Notes: generated by a model not told the origin, from the sequence alone. DNA of 64,000 bases from Desulfovibrio cuneatus DSM 11391 (GCF_000430005.1 NZ_AUCY01000019.1:1-64000), one strand, 5' to 3'. Shown: positions 35,268-44,522, counted from the first letter of the stretch. Translations and numbers: made by a program.

Positions 35268-36311
35268 CTACTTGGTGGCTTTGCCAAAAAGTGTGAGTTC
35301 CTCATTGGCTGAAATATTGGCAATCAGGCGGTCGTTGGTTTTTTTGCGCACCAGCAACGCCCCCATTTTGACAGCGCTACGAACGGCACGTTCACTGGAT
35401 TTGCCGTGGCCAACAATGAATATACCCTTTAAACCGAGCAGGGCGGCACCGCCGTATTCAGCATAATCTACAAACGTGGCCACGCGCTTGAAGGCCCCTT
35501 TTGCCAGAAGGGTACCAAGCTTGGCTGCCAATGTGCTGTGCAGCAATTCCCGCTTGAGTATGCGGCCCAGGGAGCCAGCCAGCCCTTCGGAAAGTTTCAG
35601 GGCTACGTTGCCTACAAAACCGTCGCATACCACAATGTCCACTTCACCTGTAAACAGGTCGCGGCCTTCCACATTGCCCATAAAGTTAACGCATTTGGCC
35701 ATTTTGAACATTTCGTAGGCTTCTTTTACCAGCGTATTCCCCTTGCCTTCTTCTTCCCCAATGGAAAGAATACCAATGCGCGGCGAAGGGGTTTCAAGCA
35801 CGGCCTGGGCATAGGCATCGGCCATAAGACCAAACTGGAAAAGGTGGTGTGGCTTGCAGTCTACGTTTGCCCCAACATCCGCAATAATAGTGGGTGTTTT
35901 TTCGGTGGGCATAATGGTTGCCAGGGCAGGCCGTTCAACACCGGGAATGCGGCCAATAATGAACATGCCACAGGCAACGCTGGCACCGGAATGCCCAGGG
36001 CTGACAATGCCGTCTGCCTCGCCAGAGGCCACAAGACGACACGCCACCTGAATGGAGGCGTCTTTCTTGCGTCGCAATATATCAGATGGTTTTTCTCCGG
36101 ATAAGGCCACTTCAGAGGCATGCACAACACGAAAGTCAATGCCATTCGTGTTGTGCTTTGCCAGTTCTTCAGTAACTTTGTCTTCCTGCCCAACTAAAAT
36201 AAGTCGAAACCCGTCTTCACGGGCGGCCTGGAGTGCCCCGGGAATAACCACGGAAGGGCCAAAGTCGCCCCCCATGACATCAACGGCAATAATGGGAGAC
36301 GGGGTTGTCAT
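35268..36311 (-). CDS. plsX: Phosphate acyltransferase PlsX
   Basis: The 347-residue enzyme makes acyl-phosphate from acyl-ACP for phospholipid synthesis. IAVDVMGGDFGPSVVIPGAL opens the protein, followed by SGEKPSDILRRKKDASI, SPGHSGASVA and GFVGNVALKLSEG. It stands 8 bases after rpmF, the widespread yceD-rpmF-plsX-fabH order. Confidence 0.97.
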   Translation of the reverse strand: MTTPSPIIAVDVMGGDFGPSVVIPGALQAAREDGFRLILVGQEDKVTEELAKHNTNGIDFRVVHASEVALSGEKPSDILRRKKDASIQVACRLVASGEADGIVSPGHSGASVACGMFIIGRIPGVERPALATIMPTEKTPTIIADVGANVDCKPHHLFQFGLMADAYAQAVLETPSPRIGILSIGEEEGKGNTLVKEAYEMFKMAKCVNFMGNVEGRDLFTGEVDIVVCDGFVGNVALKLSEGLAGSLGRILKRELLHSTLAAKLGTLLAKGAFKRVATFVDYAEYGGAALLGLKGIFIVGHGKSSERAVRSAVKMGALLVRKKTNDRLIANISANEELTLFGKATK

Positions 36312-36319
36312 GCGGGGTA

Positions 36320-36493
36320 CTAAGCCTGTTCTACGTAGTTGCGGCCTTTGTAGTTACCGCAAGAAGGGCACACGCAGTGTGGCACGGTGGGGTTACCGCA
36401 AGAGCAAATGATAACAGCGGGAATGGCTACGTTGTGGTGGGCGCGGCGCATACCTTTTTTGGACTTGGATTTTTTATTCTGTTGAACAGCCAT
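36320..36493 (-). CDS. rpmF: 50S ribosomal protein L32
   Basis: A 57-residue protein: MAVQQNKKSKSKKGMRRAHH, then two zinc-binding Cys pairs in ICSCGNPTVPHCVCPSCGNY, ending GRNYVEQA. GGAGAAACCC precedes the ATG. It lies between the DUF177 gene and plsX. Confidence 0.97.
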   Translation of the reverse strand: MAVQQNKKSKSKKGMRRAHHNVAIPAVIICSCGNPTVPHCVCPSCGNYKGRNYVEQA

Positions 36494-36538
36494 GGGTTTC
36501 TCCTTGCTCTTTCCTTCCCCATTATTTGGGGAAAAGGG

Positions 36539-37108
36539 CTATTTTTTAATGACCAAACCACGCAGGGAAGCAAGGCGGGGGTCGCCTTCCGGGCCTGCGC
36601 AGTTACACGCTTCATGGTTTTTGTTACAGCCACAGGTGGGGCATAAGCCATGGCACCCTTCGCTGCACAAAGGTTTCACCGGCAATGCAAGGGAAAACTC
36701 CTGCCAGGCAAGGGCAGAAGGGTTCACTTCAATGCCGCGCCCGTGCGCGGCCTGCCGAATAAGTGTTTCATCAAAGGGGTCCTGCACCTCTTCATCTTCT
36801 TCCCCTTTGGCGGGAAGGAAGAATGTGTCGGGAGGGAACCCTTCGAACGTTTCAAAAGTTGTGGCAATGGTGTATTCAGAAGGTTCCGTGCAACGGTTGC
36901 ACGGAAGGGTAACTTTGCCCGCAAGCGAGCCCATAAGCAACAAGCCATCTTCCTGGGGCAGCACCGTAATAGTGGCTGCAATAGGAGAAAGCACCTTGCA
37001 GGGCAGGTTAAATTCGGCAAAGCAGGCATTCCAGAATTCAGGCGAATCAATGGTATAAGAAGCGCCATCAGCAGGAATGCTGGCAAGTGGTATCCACGTT
37101 TCCATCAT
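36539..37108 (-). CDS. yceD: YceD/DUF177 family protein
   Basis: A 189-residue protein of the DUF177 family, linked to 23S rRNA and large-subunit assembly in bacteria and plastids. TLPCNRCTEPSEY is the first Cys pair. The C-terminal CSEGCHGLCPTCGCNKNHEACNC-type cluster is rich in Cys, and the chain ends DPRLASLRGLVIKK, the usual family end. GAGGACACT precedes the ATG at 37108. It heads the long minus-strand fab/rib cluster. Confidence 0.88.
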   Translation of the reverse strand: MMETWIPLASIPADGASYTIDSPEFWNACFAEFNLPCKVLSPIAATITVLPQEDGLLLMGSLAGKVTLPCNRCTEPSEYTIATTFETFEGFPPDTFFLPAKGEEDEEVQDPFDETLIRQAAHGRGIEVNPSALAWQEFSLALPVKPLCSEGCHGLCPTCGCNKNHEACNCAGPEGDPRLASLRGLVIKK

Positions 37109-37128
37109 AGTGTCCTCAAAGAACTGCA

Positions 37129-37158
37129 CTACTACATGCGAATGCCTGTGTTTGTCAA
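37129..37158 (-). promoter_or_regulatory. Candidate promoter of the yceD-rpmF-plsX-fab cluster
   Basis: On the minus strand TTGACA (37158-37153), 18 bases, TAGTAG (37134-37129). The -35 is perfect and the -10 weak. The leader would be only about 15 bases long. Confidence 0.4.
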
Positions 37159-37328
37159 TGGACTGTAGCGCTTCTTTTTAGGAAGTTCTACTTTTTTGTT
37201 GTATTCTTCATGCCACTTGGTTTGAAAAAACGCTAGTATTTAGTTGATATTGCCTGTAAAACCACAGGTAATATTGTTCCCACCACGTGTTATTGTCACT
37301 CTTTTACGCAGTTTACTGGCGGCAGTTG
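37159..37328. other. Divergent spacer between yceD and rpmB
   Basis: Part of a 429-base gene-free gap (37109-37537) between divergent genes. It holds the two candidate promoters and AT-rich sequence. CCTGTAAAACCACAGG near 37249 is a short inverted repeat. No gene is seen. Confidence 0.35.
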
Positions 37329-37357
37329 TTGCACGCCACATGTACTGATGGTATTAT
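37329..37357 (+). promoter_or_regulatory. Candidate promoter of rpmB
   Basis: TTGCAC (37329-37334), 17 bases, TATTAT (37352-37357). A start near 37364 leaves a leader of about 170 bases before rpmB, long enough for autoregulation. Confidence 0.45.
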
Positions 37358-37537
37358 TCAACACAGCCAGTGAAAAAAAGGTTGCTTTTTTTTTGCCTTA
37401 CCTATAAAAGAACCTCTTGCTTCATTCGGGGTTGGACGCAATTGTTTGACCTCTCAGACGGTGTTCACCAGCGTGTGCTTTTGCCTGGGATGCGCCGGAA
37501 CAGACTGCACACGTTCTTATATGTCTTGGAGGAATTT

Positions 37538-37783
37538 ATGAAGATGAAGAGCAATCTTGATACGAAAACCTGCAATCGCAAGTGCGACAACTGCGGCAAA
37601 ATGCCCCAGGTTGGCCACAGCGTGAGCCATTCTAACATTAAAACAAAGCGTCTTTTTAACCCTAACCTGCAAACTGTACGTCACCAGAAGCCAGACGGCG
37701 GTGTGTGCACACTTACCCTGTGCACCCGTTGCATTCGTTCCGGTGTGGTGGTAAAGCCCACCCCCCGTGCAAAGCAAGCATAG
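37538..37783 (+). CDS. rpmB: 50S ribosomal protein L28
   Basis: The 81-residue protein has [23 protein letters not shown], cut here by its CxxC, then [10 protein letters not shown] and [19 protein letters not shown]. This is the zinc-binding L28 form with two Cys pairs. The start at 37538 has GGAGG five bases upstream, but gives about 15 residues before the usual L28 start, so the N-terminus may be slightly shorter. Confidence 0.93.
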   Translation: MKMKSNLDTKTCNRKCDNCGKMPQVGHSVSHSNIKTKRLFNPNLQTVRHQKPDGGVCTLTLCTRCIRSGVVVKPTPRAKQA

Positions 37784-37829
37784 CATGTTGCACTGGGCAC
37801 GGTGCCAGCAGGTTCCGTGTTTTTCCAAG

Positions 37830-37861
37830 GCCCTTTTCCCAAACGGAAAAGGGCTTTTTTT
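37830..37861 (+). terminator. Terminator of rpmB
   Basis: GCCCTTTTCC/GGAAAAGGGC with a 5-base loop and seven T, 47 bases after the rpmB stop. Confidence 0.9.
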
Positions 37862-37880
37862 GTAATCAACAGGGGGAGTT

Positions 37881-38480
37881 ATGGGAAAGCTTTTGCTTGT
37901 TCTTGGGTTTCCTTTGCTAGAACTGTATACCCTTATATTGCTGGGCCGGGTAATTCCTGGGTTGGCAGTGCTTGGGCTGGTGGTGCTTGCTTTTTTTGTA
38001 GGGGGGTGGCTGTTGCAACAGCAGGGGCGCCAAGCATTTGTTAATGTGCAGGCGGAACTGGCCCAAGGCAAAGTGCCCCATGAAGTGTTGCTGGAAAACC
38101 TGCTGCTGTTTGCTGCTGGTGTGCTGTTCATCTTTCCTGGTGTTATTTCCGACTGTATCGCCCTGGCCCTGCTTGTGCCCCCACTACGCCAATGGCTTGC
38201 CCATGTGCTGGTGCGTCGGGCGGCTGCTTCTGTGCAACAGGGGGGAAATTTTGGTCAAGGCAGTTTTTTCTTTTATTCTTCCTCCTCCTCGGCCCAAAAG
38301 CCAGCGCAGCATGAGGTCGTCATAGACTGTGTTGCGGACGAAGAGGCATTGCGCCAGGAAGCCAATGGCAAAGGCGCAGGCCCTGCCACCTATGACTGCG
38401 CCCCGTTGCCGGAAAAAACCGGGCCAGAGGCCACAGGGGCAGACGACCTAACAGAGAAAAAAGAGAACCGTGAAAAATAG
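37881..38480 (+). CDS. fxsA: FxsA family membrane protein
   Basis: A 199-residue protein with two to three membrane segments: GKLLLVLGFPLLELYTLILLG-type, VLGLVVLAFFVGGWLLQQQG, and LLLFAAGVLFIFPGVISDCIALALLV. The FPGVISD and PLLE..L motifs mark FxsA, whose E. coli member relieves phage T7 exclusion when overproduced. The C-terminal 80 residues are a polar, low-complexity tail with a Ser run. GGGGGAGTT precedes the ATG. Confidence 0.88.
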   Translation: MGKLLLVLGFPLLELYTLILLGRVIPGLAVLGLVVLAFFVGGWLLQQQGRQAFVNVQAELAQGKVPHEVLLENLLLFAAGVLFIFPGVISDCIALALLVPPLRQWLAHVLVRRAAASVQQGGNFGQGSFFFYSSSSSAQKPAQHEVVIDCVADEEALRQEANGKGAGPATYDCAPLPEKTGPEATGADDLTEKKENREK

Positions 38481-38532
38481 GTAGCCCACAGTAATTCGCG
38501 CATTGAGTAATGTGCTGCTGCTTTTGGCAAAA

Positions 38533-38577
38533 CAACAGCCACGCTGTTTCCGATATTGGGAAGCAGCGTGGCTGTTG
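38533..38577. terminator. Convergent terminator between fxsA and the MFS gene
   Basis: CAACAGCCACGCTG and CAGCGTGGCTGTTG form a perfect 14-base stem with a 17-base loop, midway between two convergent genes. Confidence 0.75.
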
Positions 38578-38632
38578 GTTTGTTGGCCCCTGCGGGGCAA
38601 AGGACATGCAATGGCAGCCGAGTGCGGCTAGG

Positions 38633-39898
38633 CTATGCCTGCTTTTTTAGCCTGAACACCAGAATGGCGCTTGCCAGCAATGAACCAGACAGCCAGTAGT
38701 AGCCAAGGCTGAGGTTGCCCGTGGAGCTTTGAATAAATCCTAGCACATAGGGGCCAATAAAACCGCCAATGTTGCCCACGGAGTTAATTAGGCCCACAGC
38801 ACCAGCCGCGGCAGCCCCGGTGAGGAACGTGGTGGGAATAGACCACCACACACCCATGGGGGAATACACACCAATGGCCACGATGAATACAGAAATAAGG
38901 GCCACGGTGGTGCTTTCGCTCAAGGCACCAATAAGAAAACCCACAGAGGCCAATACCAGGGGAATACTCACATGCAGGCGGCTTTCACGCCGTTTGGAAG
39001 AAGAGTTGCCAATAAGTACCATGGCAATAAGGGCGCACAGCATGGGCAGGGTGGCAATAAAGCCCACTTGCAGGGTGGACCAGTTGGAGGCTTTTTTCAG
39101 CACTGTGGGCATCCAGAAGTTAAAGCCCCAGAACCCGGTAATCCACAAAAAGTAAATAAGGCACAGCATAAGAACGCGGGGGTTGGTAAGGGCCTGCGTA
39201 ATGGTAAGGCGCTGTTTTTTTTCCTTTCCTGCGTTTTCTGCTTGAATGGTGTTGGCAATAAAGTCTTTTTCTTCCTGCGTGAGCCATTTTACTTTGGCGG
39301 GGTCGTCTTTAAGCCAGAAAAGAATAAAGAAGCCGTATACCACAGTAATGGCACCTTCCAGCAAGAACAGGCTTTGCCAGCCTTTCAGCCCAAACGGAGA
39401 AAGAGAAACAAGCCAGCCCGCCAGTGGCGCCCCAATAATGGCAGAAAGCAGAAGGGACGTCAGGGTAATGGAAATGGCCCGAGGCCGCGATTCCATGGTA
39501 AACCAGCGGGGAATGATGGAAGCATAGATAACTGGGTACAGACTGGCTTCACAGGCCCCGAGCAGAAAGCGCAGTATAAAAAAATGAGTGGCAGTGGTCA
39601 TGTAGGCCATAAGCATGCATACTATGCCCCAGGTGACCATGATGCGGGCAATCCATTTACTGGGGCTCCAGCGTTCAGCCACAATAGCACCAGGAACTTC
39701 AAAAAGCACATACCCCGCAAAAAAAATGCCAGCCCCCATGCCGTAAATTTTCGGGTCAAAGCCCAGGTCGGCATTCATGGTAAGGGCGGCAAAGCTTACG
39801 TTTACCCGGTCCAGAAAGGCCAGAATAGAGGCGAAAAACAGTGGCGCCAGAATGTGGATGTAGGTTTTTCGTTCCACGCTTTTTAAAAGAGGGTGCAT
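38633..39898 (-). CDS. MFS transporter of the anion:cation symporter type
   Basis: A 421-residue permease with 12 predicted membrane helices. FLDRVNVSFAALTMNADLGF with YGMGAGIFFAGYVLFEVPGA, RWFTMESRPRAI, and SVGNIGGFIGPYVLG near the end match the ACS family (phthalate, tartrate, galactonate and glucarate symporters). It likely imports an organic anion with protons; the substrate is unknown. GGAGAACAT precedes the ATG at 39898. No catabolic genes adjoin it. Confidence 0.87.
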   Translation of the reverse strand: MHPLLKSVERKTYIHILAPLFFASILAFLDRVNVSFAALTMNADLGFDPKIYGMGAGIFFAGYVLFEVPGAIVAERWSPSKWIARIMVTWGIVCMLMAYMTTATHFFILRFLLGACEASLYPVIYASIIPRWFTMESRPRAISITLTSLLLSAIIGAPLAGWLVSLSPFGLKGWQSLFLLEGAITVVYGFFILFWLKDDPAKVKWLTQEEKDFIANTIQAENAGKEKKQRLTITQALTNPRVLMLCLIYFLWITGFWGFNFWMPTVLKKASNWSTLQVGFIATLPMLCALIAMVLIGNSSSKRRESRLHVSIPLVLASVGFLIGALSESTTVALISVFIVAIGVYSPMGVWWSIPTTFLTGAAAAGAVGLINSVGNIGGFIGPYVLGFIQSSTGNLSLGYYWLSGSLLASAILVFRLKKQA

Positions 39899-39983
39899 AT
39901 GTTCTCCGGTTGCAGTGGTAAGGCAGAATGCCGGGGAAATGGGCACGCCACCATGCAGGAATTGCGGCATACCCTGTAAAACA

Positions 39984-40086
39984 AAATTATTGCAAAATAG
40001 TCTTGTGGCTTAGGCCATGTTCCGGTCTGCGCAGGCAGAGGACACATGATGGAAAAGTACGCAAAACGTAATTTTGCTATGGTCTT
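39984..40086. repeat. MITE-like repeat, short copy
   Basis: A 103-base element with ends TATTGCAAAATAGT and TTTTGCTATGGTCT as imperfect inverted repeats. Its interior (TTGTGGC...GCCATGTT, then ATGATGGAAAAGTACG) matches the copy at 48516-48696, with about 75 bases missing. The enclosing 385-base gap (39899-40283) has no gene. Confidence 0.6.
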
Positions 40087-40195
40087 AAAACATGCAATCA
40101 ACCATGGCTTTGGCTGGTAGTCAAGGTGAAATATGCTGATGAGCGTTATTTAACTGAATTTTCTCTATTCTCCCATACCAGCAGGACATAAATAT

Positions 40196-40230
40196 AAAAA
40201 ATGCCCCCAAAGGCAAATACTTTGGGGGCA
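40196..40230 (-). terminator. Terminator of the TauE operon
   Basis: TGCCCCCAAAG/CTTTGGGGGCA with a 7-base loop, followed on the minus strand by six T, about 55 bases after the last gene. Confidence 0.9.
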
Positions 40231-40265
40231 ACATCATGCAGGTTACGCATGGTTAAGGAATAACT

Positions 40266-40283
40266 GAATAACTCAGCGTTTCC
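40266..40283 (-). repeat. Short GAAACGCT element directly after a stop codon
   Basis: GGAAACGCTGAGTTATTC starts right after the TAA of the TauE-partner gene, 35 bases before the real terminator. Confidence 0.6.
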
Positions 40284-41045
40284 TTAGACTTCTTTTTTTA
40301 CAGACTTCTTCATGGTCAAGCCGATGCCTTCAAACAGTTCAAAAATGGCAAAGCCGTACCACATGGTGTACACCACATAGAAAATAAGGAACCCGGCAAC
40401 TAGCGGAATGTTGTCTGCCACGCGCAGGGCTTCAATGCCATAGAAGTTAAAGCTTGGCTCAATGGCGCGGGTAAGGGCAGCGCTCACGGCGTTTGCTTCT
40501 TGCACCATGTGTTGCTTTTGCAAGGGCTTAATCATGTTGTTGCCCAAGTTCCACCATGTACGCATAATGAACAGGCCTTTGTCCGCAGGCATTCCATAGC
40601 GTTCTGCCACTGTGGCAGAGTTATTTTCGAAGGTGGAGGCAGAGTCCTTAATAATGGAGAGCAGCAGGGTGTGCAGGTCGCCTTTCACTTGCAGGCCATT
40701 ACCACTTTCCGTAACTTCCAGGCCAGCTGCTTTGACAAGCTGGGCGGCAAGTACTTTCATTTCACCCTGGTTTTCTTTGAAGGGAACAAGCACGTCAATG
40801 GCGCGGCCCTTAATGGGCTGAATGCGAAAATTAACGCTGTTGCGGTCTTGTGCGGTGTTGTCAAAAAAGTTGGAAGACCCTTTTGCGAGTGTGTTGAACA
40901 GGTGGTCTGCAAAGACAAGGCCGTTGGTTTTTTGCCCAGGCTGGGAGCCGGGGAAAACTTCAAGGAAAAAGATGATGAATACGATTATGAAGGACCCCAT
41001 GAGCAAAAGGCCACGGGAAAATGCTGCTTTGTTGCGTATCAACAT
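40284..41045 (-). CDS. Membrane protein paired with TauE/SafE permease
   Basis: A 253-residue protein with one N-terminal membrane helix (LLLMGSFIIVFIIFFLEVF), about 170 mostly polar residues that should face the periplasm, and a C-terminal helix (LVAGFLIFYVVYTMWYGFAIF). Its ATG is 4 bases after the TauE stop, so it is cotranscribed with the permease. No family name is recognised. I recall the same pairing in Desulfovibrio genomes. It may be an accessory subunit for export of sulfite, sulfonate or another anion. Confidence 0.75.
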   Translation of the reverse strand: MLIRNKAAFSRGLLLMGSFIIVFIIFFLEVFPGSQPGQKTNGLVFADHLFNTLAKGSSNFFDNTAQDRNSVNFRIQPIKGRAIDVLVPFKENQGEMKVLAAQLVKAAGLEVTESGNGLQVKGDLHTLLLSIIKDSASTFENNSATVAERYGMPADKGLFIMRTWWNLGNNMIKPLQKQHMVQEANAVSAALTRAIEPSFNFYGIEALRVADNIPLVAGFLIFYVVYTMWYGFAIFELFEGIGLTMKKSVKKEV

Positions 41046-41049
41046 GGAA

Positions 41050-42306
41050 TTAACCCTCCGCTCTGAGCTTTTTGATGTTGCCAAAAAACTTGCTCAGTAC
41101 CCATACGCCAAAAAGAAGAACCACTACCCAGAAAATGATGTTCCCCACCGTATCAATGTAGTCCACGATGGTGCGGGGAATGTCTAACACTTCCAGTTCC
41201 ACCATTTTCTTTGGCAGGGTGGCAGCGCGGTTAATAAAGCCAGCCAGAATGGTTATGGCGTAAAAGCCGCGAATGTGAATGCCTTTTACCACTTTTGTGG
41301 TGAGCGCGCCAAGCTGAATGCCCAGCAAGGAGCCAATGAGCATACCCATAGCCAGGGTGTAAAACACATAACCGTAAATGGCGTACTGGGAAATGGCTGC
41401 ATACCCGGCGGTAAAGATAATTTGCAGAATGTCTGTGCCCACAGTGGTCATGGAAGACACGCCAAATACATACACAAACATGGGGAAGGTAATAAAGCCC
41501 CCGCCCACGCCCATGATGGCAGCCAGCATACCCACCACAAAGCCACCAATGGCAATAATCCAGCCGGAAAGACGACGCCCGCCAGGCACAAGGTCCTGGT
41601 CAAAGGTAATCATGGGAGGAATGTTGATGCTTTGCAGCTTGATGGAAAGGCCGGTGGAATCAACCGGGCCACCGTGGGCGTCGCCACCGGTGCTGCCACG
41701 GCTGGACTTGATAAAGTCGAACAGGGCGTAAAAACCGAGAAAGCCAAGGAGCACGGCATAGATGGAACTGATGAAAAATTCGGAAAGCAGGGGGTCTGCC
41801 ATGAACAGGGCCATGTTTATCCAGCCGCCCAGCATAACGCCGCCGCCGGAACCCACCAAAAAGGCAAGGGCAAGGGGAACAGAAACGTTGCCCAGCTTTT
41901 TGTGCACAGTGGTGCCCATAATGGCTTTGGCAAATATGTGGAACAAGTCTGTGCCCACAGCCAGAATGCCTTTAATGCCTGCGGCCATAAGGGCAGGGGT
42001 AATAATAAAGCCGCCCCCAGCACCGATGCAGCCTGTAATAAGGCCAGCAATACACCCAATAAGAATGGATACCAAAAAGATTTCAATGGAATAAAACGCC
42101 GGGGCAAACGCCTGCTTGCCGCCCAGCATTTCATGCCCACCAGCCGCCAGCGCAATGCTGATCAGCACAATGGGCAGGGTAAGCAGCCCCAGAACCATCA
42201 GGCGCTTGCGGCTTTTGATGATGCTCATGGAAACTTCATAGTCCCACTTGGCATGCGCTATACTTGCCGCTTTGAGAAATTCATACACTTGCCGTGCTGT
42301 GTTCAT
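41050..42306 (-). CDS. TauE/SafE family sulfite/organosulfonate permease
   Basis: A 418-residue permease with 8 to 10 helices and the family's duplicated half: GCIAGLITGCIGAGGGFIITPAL in the first half and GGFVVGMLAAIMGVGGGFITFP in the second, each followed by VGTDL/VGTDI. The N-terminal 30 residues are soluble. TauE/SafE members export sulfite, sulfoacetate or similar anions, which would suit a sulfite-generating metabolism; the substrate is inferred. GGGAGGAAG precedes the ATG. Confidence 0.88.
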   Translation of the reverse strand: MNTARQVYEFLKAASIAHAKWDYEVSMSIIKSRKRLMVLGLLTLPIVLISIALAAGGHEMLGGKQAFAPAFYSIEIFLVSILIGCIAGLITGCIGAGGGFIITPALMAAGIKGILAVGTDLFHIFAKAIMGTTVHKKLGNVSVPLALAFLVGSGGGVMLGGWINMALFMADPLLSEFFISSIYAVLLGFLGFYALFDFIKSSRGSTGGDAHGGPVDSTGLSIKLQSINIPPMITFDQDLVPGGRRLSGWIIAIGGFVVGMLAAIMGVGGGFITFPMFVYVFGVSSMTTVGTDILQIIFTAGYAAISQYAIYGYVFYTLAMGMLIGSLLGIQLGALTTKVVKGIHIRGFYAITILAGFINRAATLPKKMVELEVLDIPRTIVDYIDTVGNIIFWVVVLLFGVWVLSKFFGNIKKLRAEG

Positions 42307-42569
42307 ATCTTCCTCCCGTATACGTTATGTGGTGCGTATTCACCAGCCAGCCATGCAACCATTACACCAGAAAACGCTGTTGAATCAGTTGTATTCTAGT
42401 AAGCAAAAAACGAGCCATGAAAATTGGTAGAGAAGCCCTAGGGCCGCAATAGAATAAAATGAGGCGATAAGAAATATGCGTGCCTCAGGTGTCAGCTTTT
42501 TTTACAGTTGGAAAGTTTCCTGTCGCAATGGCGGAAATAAGCATGGCGGCAGGAGCAGGGGGGGCACAT

Positions 42570-42611
42570 AAAAAAAAGACAACAACGTATCGCTACGTTG
42601 TTGTCTTTTTT
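42570..42611. terminator. Terminator of rpsT, bidirectional
   Basis: GACAACAACGTA/TACGTTGTTGTC with a TCGC loop, eight A before and six T after. The rest of the gap up to 42306 shows no certain feature. Confidence 0.9.
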
Positions 42612-42631
42612 GCACCGTAAGTGCAGGAAAG

Positions 42632-42904
42632 CTATTGCGCTTTGGCGGCTGCGTTTGCAGCTTTTGCCAAACGTGAAATTTTGCGTGCAGCCGTTTTCCA
42701 GTGCAGAACGCCCTTGGAAGCGGATTTATCAATAGCAATGGTTGCTTTTTTCAAAGCAACTTCAATGTTTTCCGGATTGTTTTCCAGAATTGCAGTACGC
42801 ATTTCTTTCACAACGTTTTTTACACGGGTGCGAACGGCGCGGTTGCGGTCAGCCTTCTTCAGGCTCTGTTTGTGACGTTTAATGGCGGACTTGTGGTTAG
42901 CCAA
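42632..42904 (-). CDS. rpsT: 30S ribosomal protein S20, TTG start
   Basis: A 90-residue protein: [31 protein letters not shown], then [21 protein letters not shown]. The start codon is TTG (42904), with GGAGG 5 bases upstream; no ATG or GTG fits the conserved N-terminus. E. coli rpsT also starts with UUG, which is known to matter for autogenous control by S20, so the rare codon may be a conserved regulatory trait. Confidence 0.95.
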   Translation of the reverse strand: MANHKSAIKRHKQSLKKADRNRAVRTRVKNVVKEMRTAILENNPENIEVALKKATIAIDKSASKGVLHWKTAARKISRLAKAANAAAKAQ

Positions 42905-43286
42905 GGGAATCCTCCGGTGCTTGCTCTAGAGCGGGTTACTCGTACAATCTCTCTGATGAGAGTTCTGTGTAAATACATGGCGCTTTCACAGCATTAGCCA
43001 TGTCTGTGTCAAAAACAGTATTACGCGCCGAGCCTGCCGCTGCATGCCTGTTGCGTGCAGCATTAGTCAGGTCAAGGCGTTTTCTTAAACGCTAACGGAG
43101 AATGTGTCAATAGGAGACCATTGCAAAACTGCCTTTTGCGTACTTTTATTCGTGCTTTTCGGCGTGTTTTTTCTGTGCGATGCTGACAAAGATATACCTG
43201 AAAATACACAAAAGAGAAAGCATGAATGAATGCTGCAATTGAACTTTTGGCCCTGTTACGTGGCACGCGTGTTTGCGCGTATGCTT
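42905..43286. other. Gap between rpsT and the lytic transglycosylase
   Basis: A gap of 382 bases with the rpsT leader. A TTGACA occurs on the minus strand near 43008 but lacks a good -10. A MITE fragment lies at 43115. No gene is seen. Confidence 0.35.
43115..43160. repeat. MITE-like repeat fragment
   Basis: AGACCATTGCAAAACTG followed by TTTTGCGTACTTTTATTCGTGCTTTTC matches, in reverse complement, one end of the copies at 39984 and 48516. The other end is missing. Confidence 0.5.
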
Positions 43287-44522
43287 CTAGCGGGTTGCCA
43301 CAGGGGTTGTGTTTTGCAAGTAGTTATAATAGTGGCGCAGCACTTTATCCACATACAGGCGCGATTCTGCAGTGGGCATACGGCCTGTGAGGGCTTCGTA
43401 CACAGCGTCTGAGGAAAGGCTGTTGATTTTTGCGGTGGCCACATCTTTTTCCTGGTCGAATACCCGGTGGACTGCCCCAGGGCCGCCGTTATAGGCAGCG
43501 ATAACACATAACTGACGGGAAACAGGGTTGACGATGCGGCCAAAGTGAAAGCGGTCCAAAAGGTACAGGTAGGTTGCCCCATAGCGAATGTTGCTTTCAG
43601 GGTTTAACAGTGTTTGGGCGTTGGGTATGGCCCGTGTACCTGTAAGGTAGTTGTGGGCTTCTTCCCCGGCAGTTTCCGGTACCACCTGCATAAGGCCCAT
43701 GGCGTTGCTTGTGCTAAGGGCAGAAGGGGAAAAGTTACTTTCCGTGTGCATAATGGCAAGAATAAGGGCAGGGGAAAGGCGGTACTTTGTGGCATAGACC
43801 TCAATCAACCGTTCATAGGGCTTGTGGCTGCCCATGGCCAGGGGGGCAGAACCTGGGCGTATTTTACCCATAAGGCGGGCCACGCCTTCAGCAAAGGGGT
43901 TTTGGCTGCGTGGGCATTCCAGCACGGTGTTGTCTGCATACACATCTACTGCATTATTCCAGCGCAGAGGTGTGTTTGTTTCATCCACCGCTTCACCATA
44001 CAACAAGGGTATTGTTTCCTGGTCTGGTTCATAGGAAGAAAACATGTCGGTGTGCAAATCAAGCGTACTGCCCGCCTGCGTGGCATACGCTGTGGCCCGC
44101 AGCCGCTCCAGGGGCATTTTACCTTCTTGGGTAATAAGGGCAACCTGCCCTTGGGAAAACTGGATAATGCCTTCTTCTGCCTGTTGTTGGACTGGGGCTT
44201 GCAAGGCCGCAGTGGAAGCTGTGGTGAACAGCCCAAAATGACTTGCCGGGGAAACGGGCTGGCCTAATTCCGGCTGTGGTGCCACTGGCCTGTACTGGGC
44301 AGGGGTGCGTGTTGCTTTGGCATGAACGGCTACAGCCGCAGGAGCAACAGGCGGTGTTTCTGTGATAAAATGGAGTGCGGCTATAAAAAACAATGGCAGC
44401 GCAGCCAGGGGCACAGCATAACGGCACAGACGGCGCATAAGGAGCGCGTCAAAATAACGGCATGTGTGCTTTTGTGTGGTGTGTGTCGGTTTGGTACTGT
44501 CTTGGTTCATGTTTCTATCCAT
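43287..44522 (-). CDS. Membrane-anchored lytic transglycosylase (SLT domain)
   Basis: A 411-residue protein with one N-terminal membrane helix (YAVPLAALPLFFIAALHFI), a proline-rich linker, a middle domain, and a C-terminal SLT domain. There the catalytic Glu lies in LILAIMHTESNFSPSA, followed by NAMGLMQVVPETAG and IAAYNGGPGAVHR, the MltC/Slt motifs. It cleaves peptidoglycan glycan strands in the periplasm. The arrangement resembles MltC (murein transglycosylase C). The start is uncertain: ATG 44522 or the ATG four codons later; neither has a strong ribosome site. Confidence 0.85.
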   Translation of the reverse strand: MDRNMNQDSTKPTHTTQKHTCRYFDALLMRRLCRYAVPLAALPLFFIAALHFITETPPVAPAAVAVHAKATRTPAQYRPVAPQPELGQPVSPASHFGLFTTASTAALQAPVQQQAEEGIIQFSQGQVALITQEGKMPLERLRATAYATQAGSTLDLHTDMFSSYEPDQETIPLLYGEAVDETNTPLRWNNAVDVYADNTVLECPRSQNPFAEGVARLMGKIRPGSAPLAMGSHKPYERLIEVYATKYRLSPALILAIMHTESNFSPSALSTSNAMGLMQVVPETAGEEAHNYLTGTRAIPNAQTLLNPESNIRYGATYLYLLDRFHFGRIVNPVSRQLCVIAAYNGGPGAVHRVFDQEKDVATAKINSLSSDAVYEALTGRMPTAESRLYVDKVLRHYYNYLQNTTPVATR

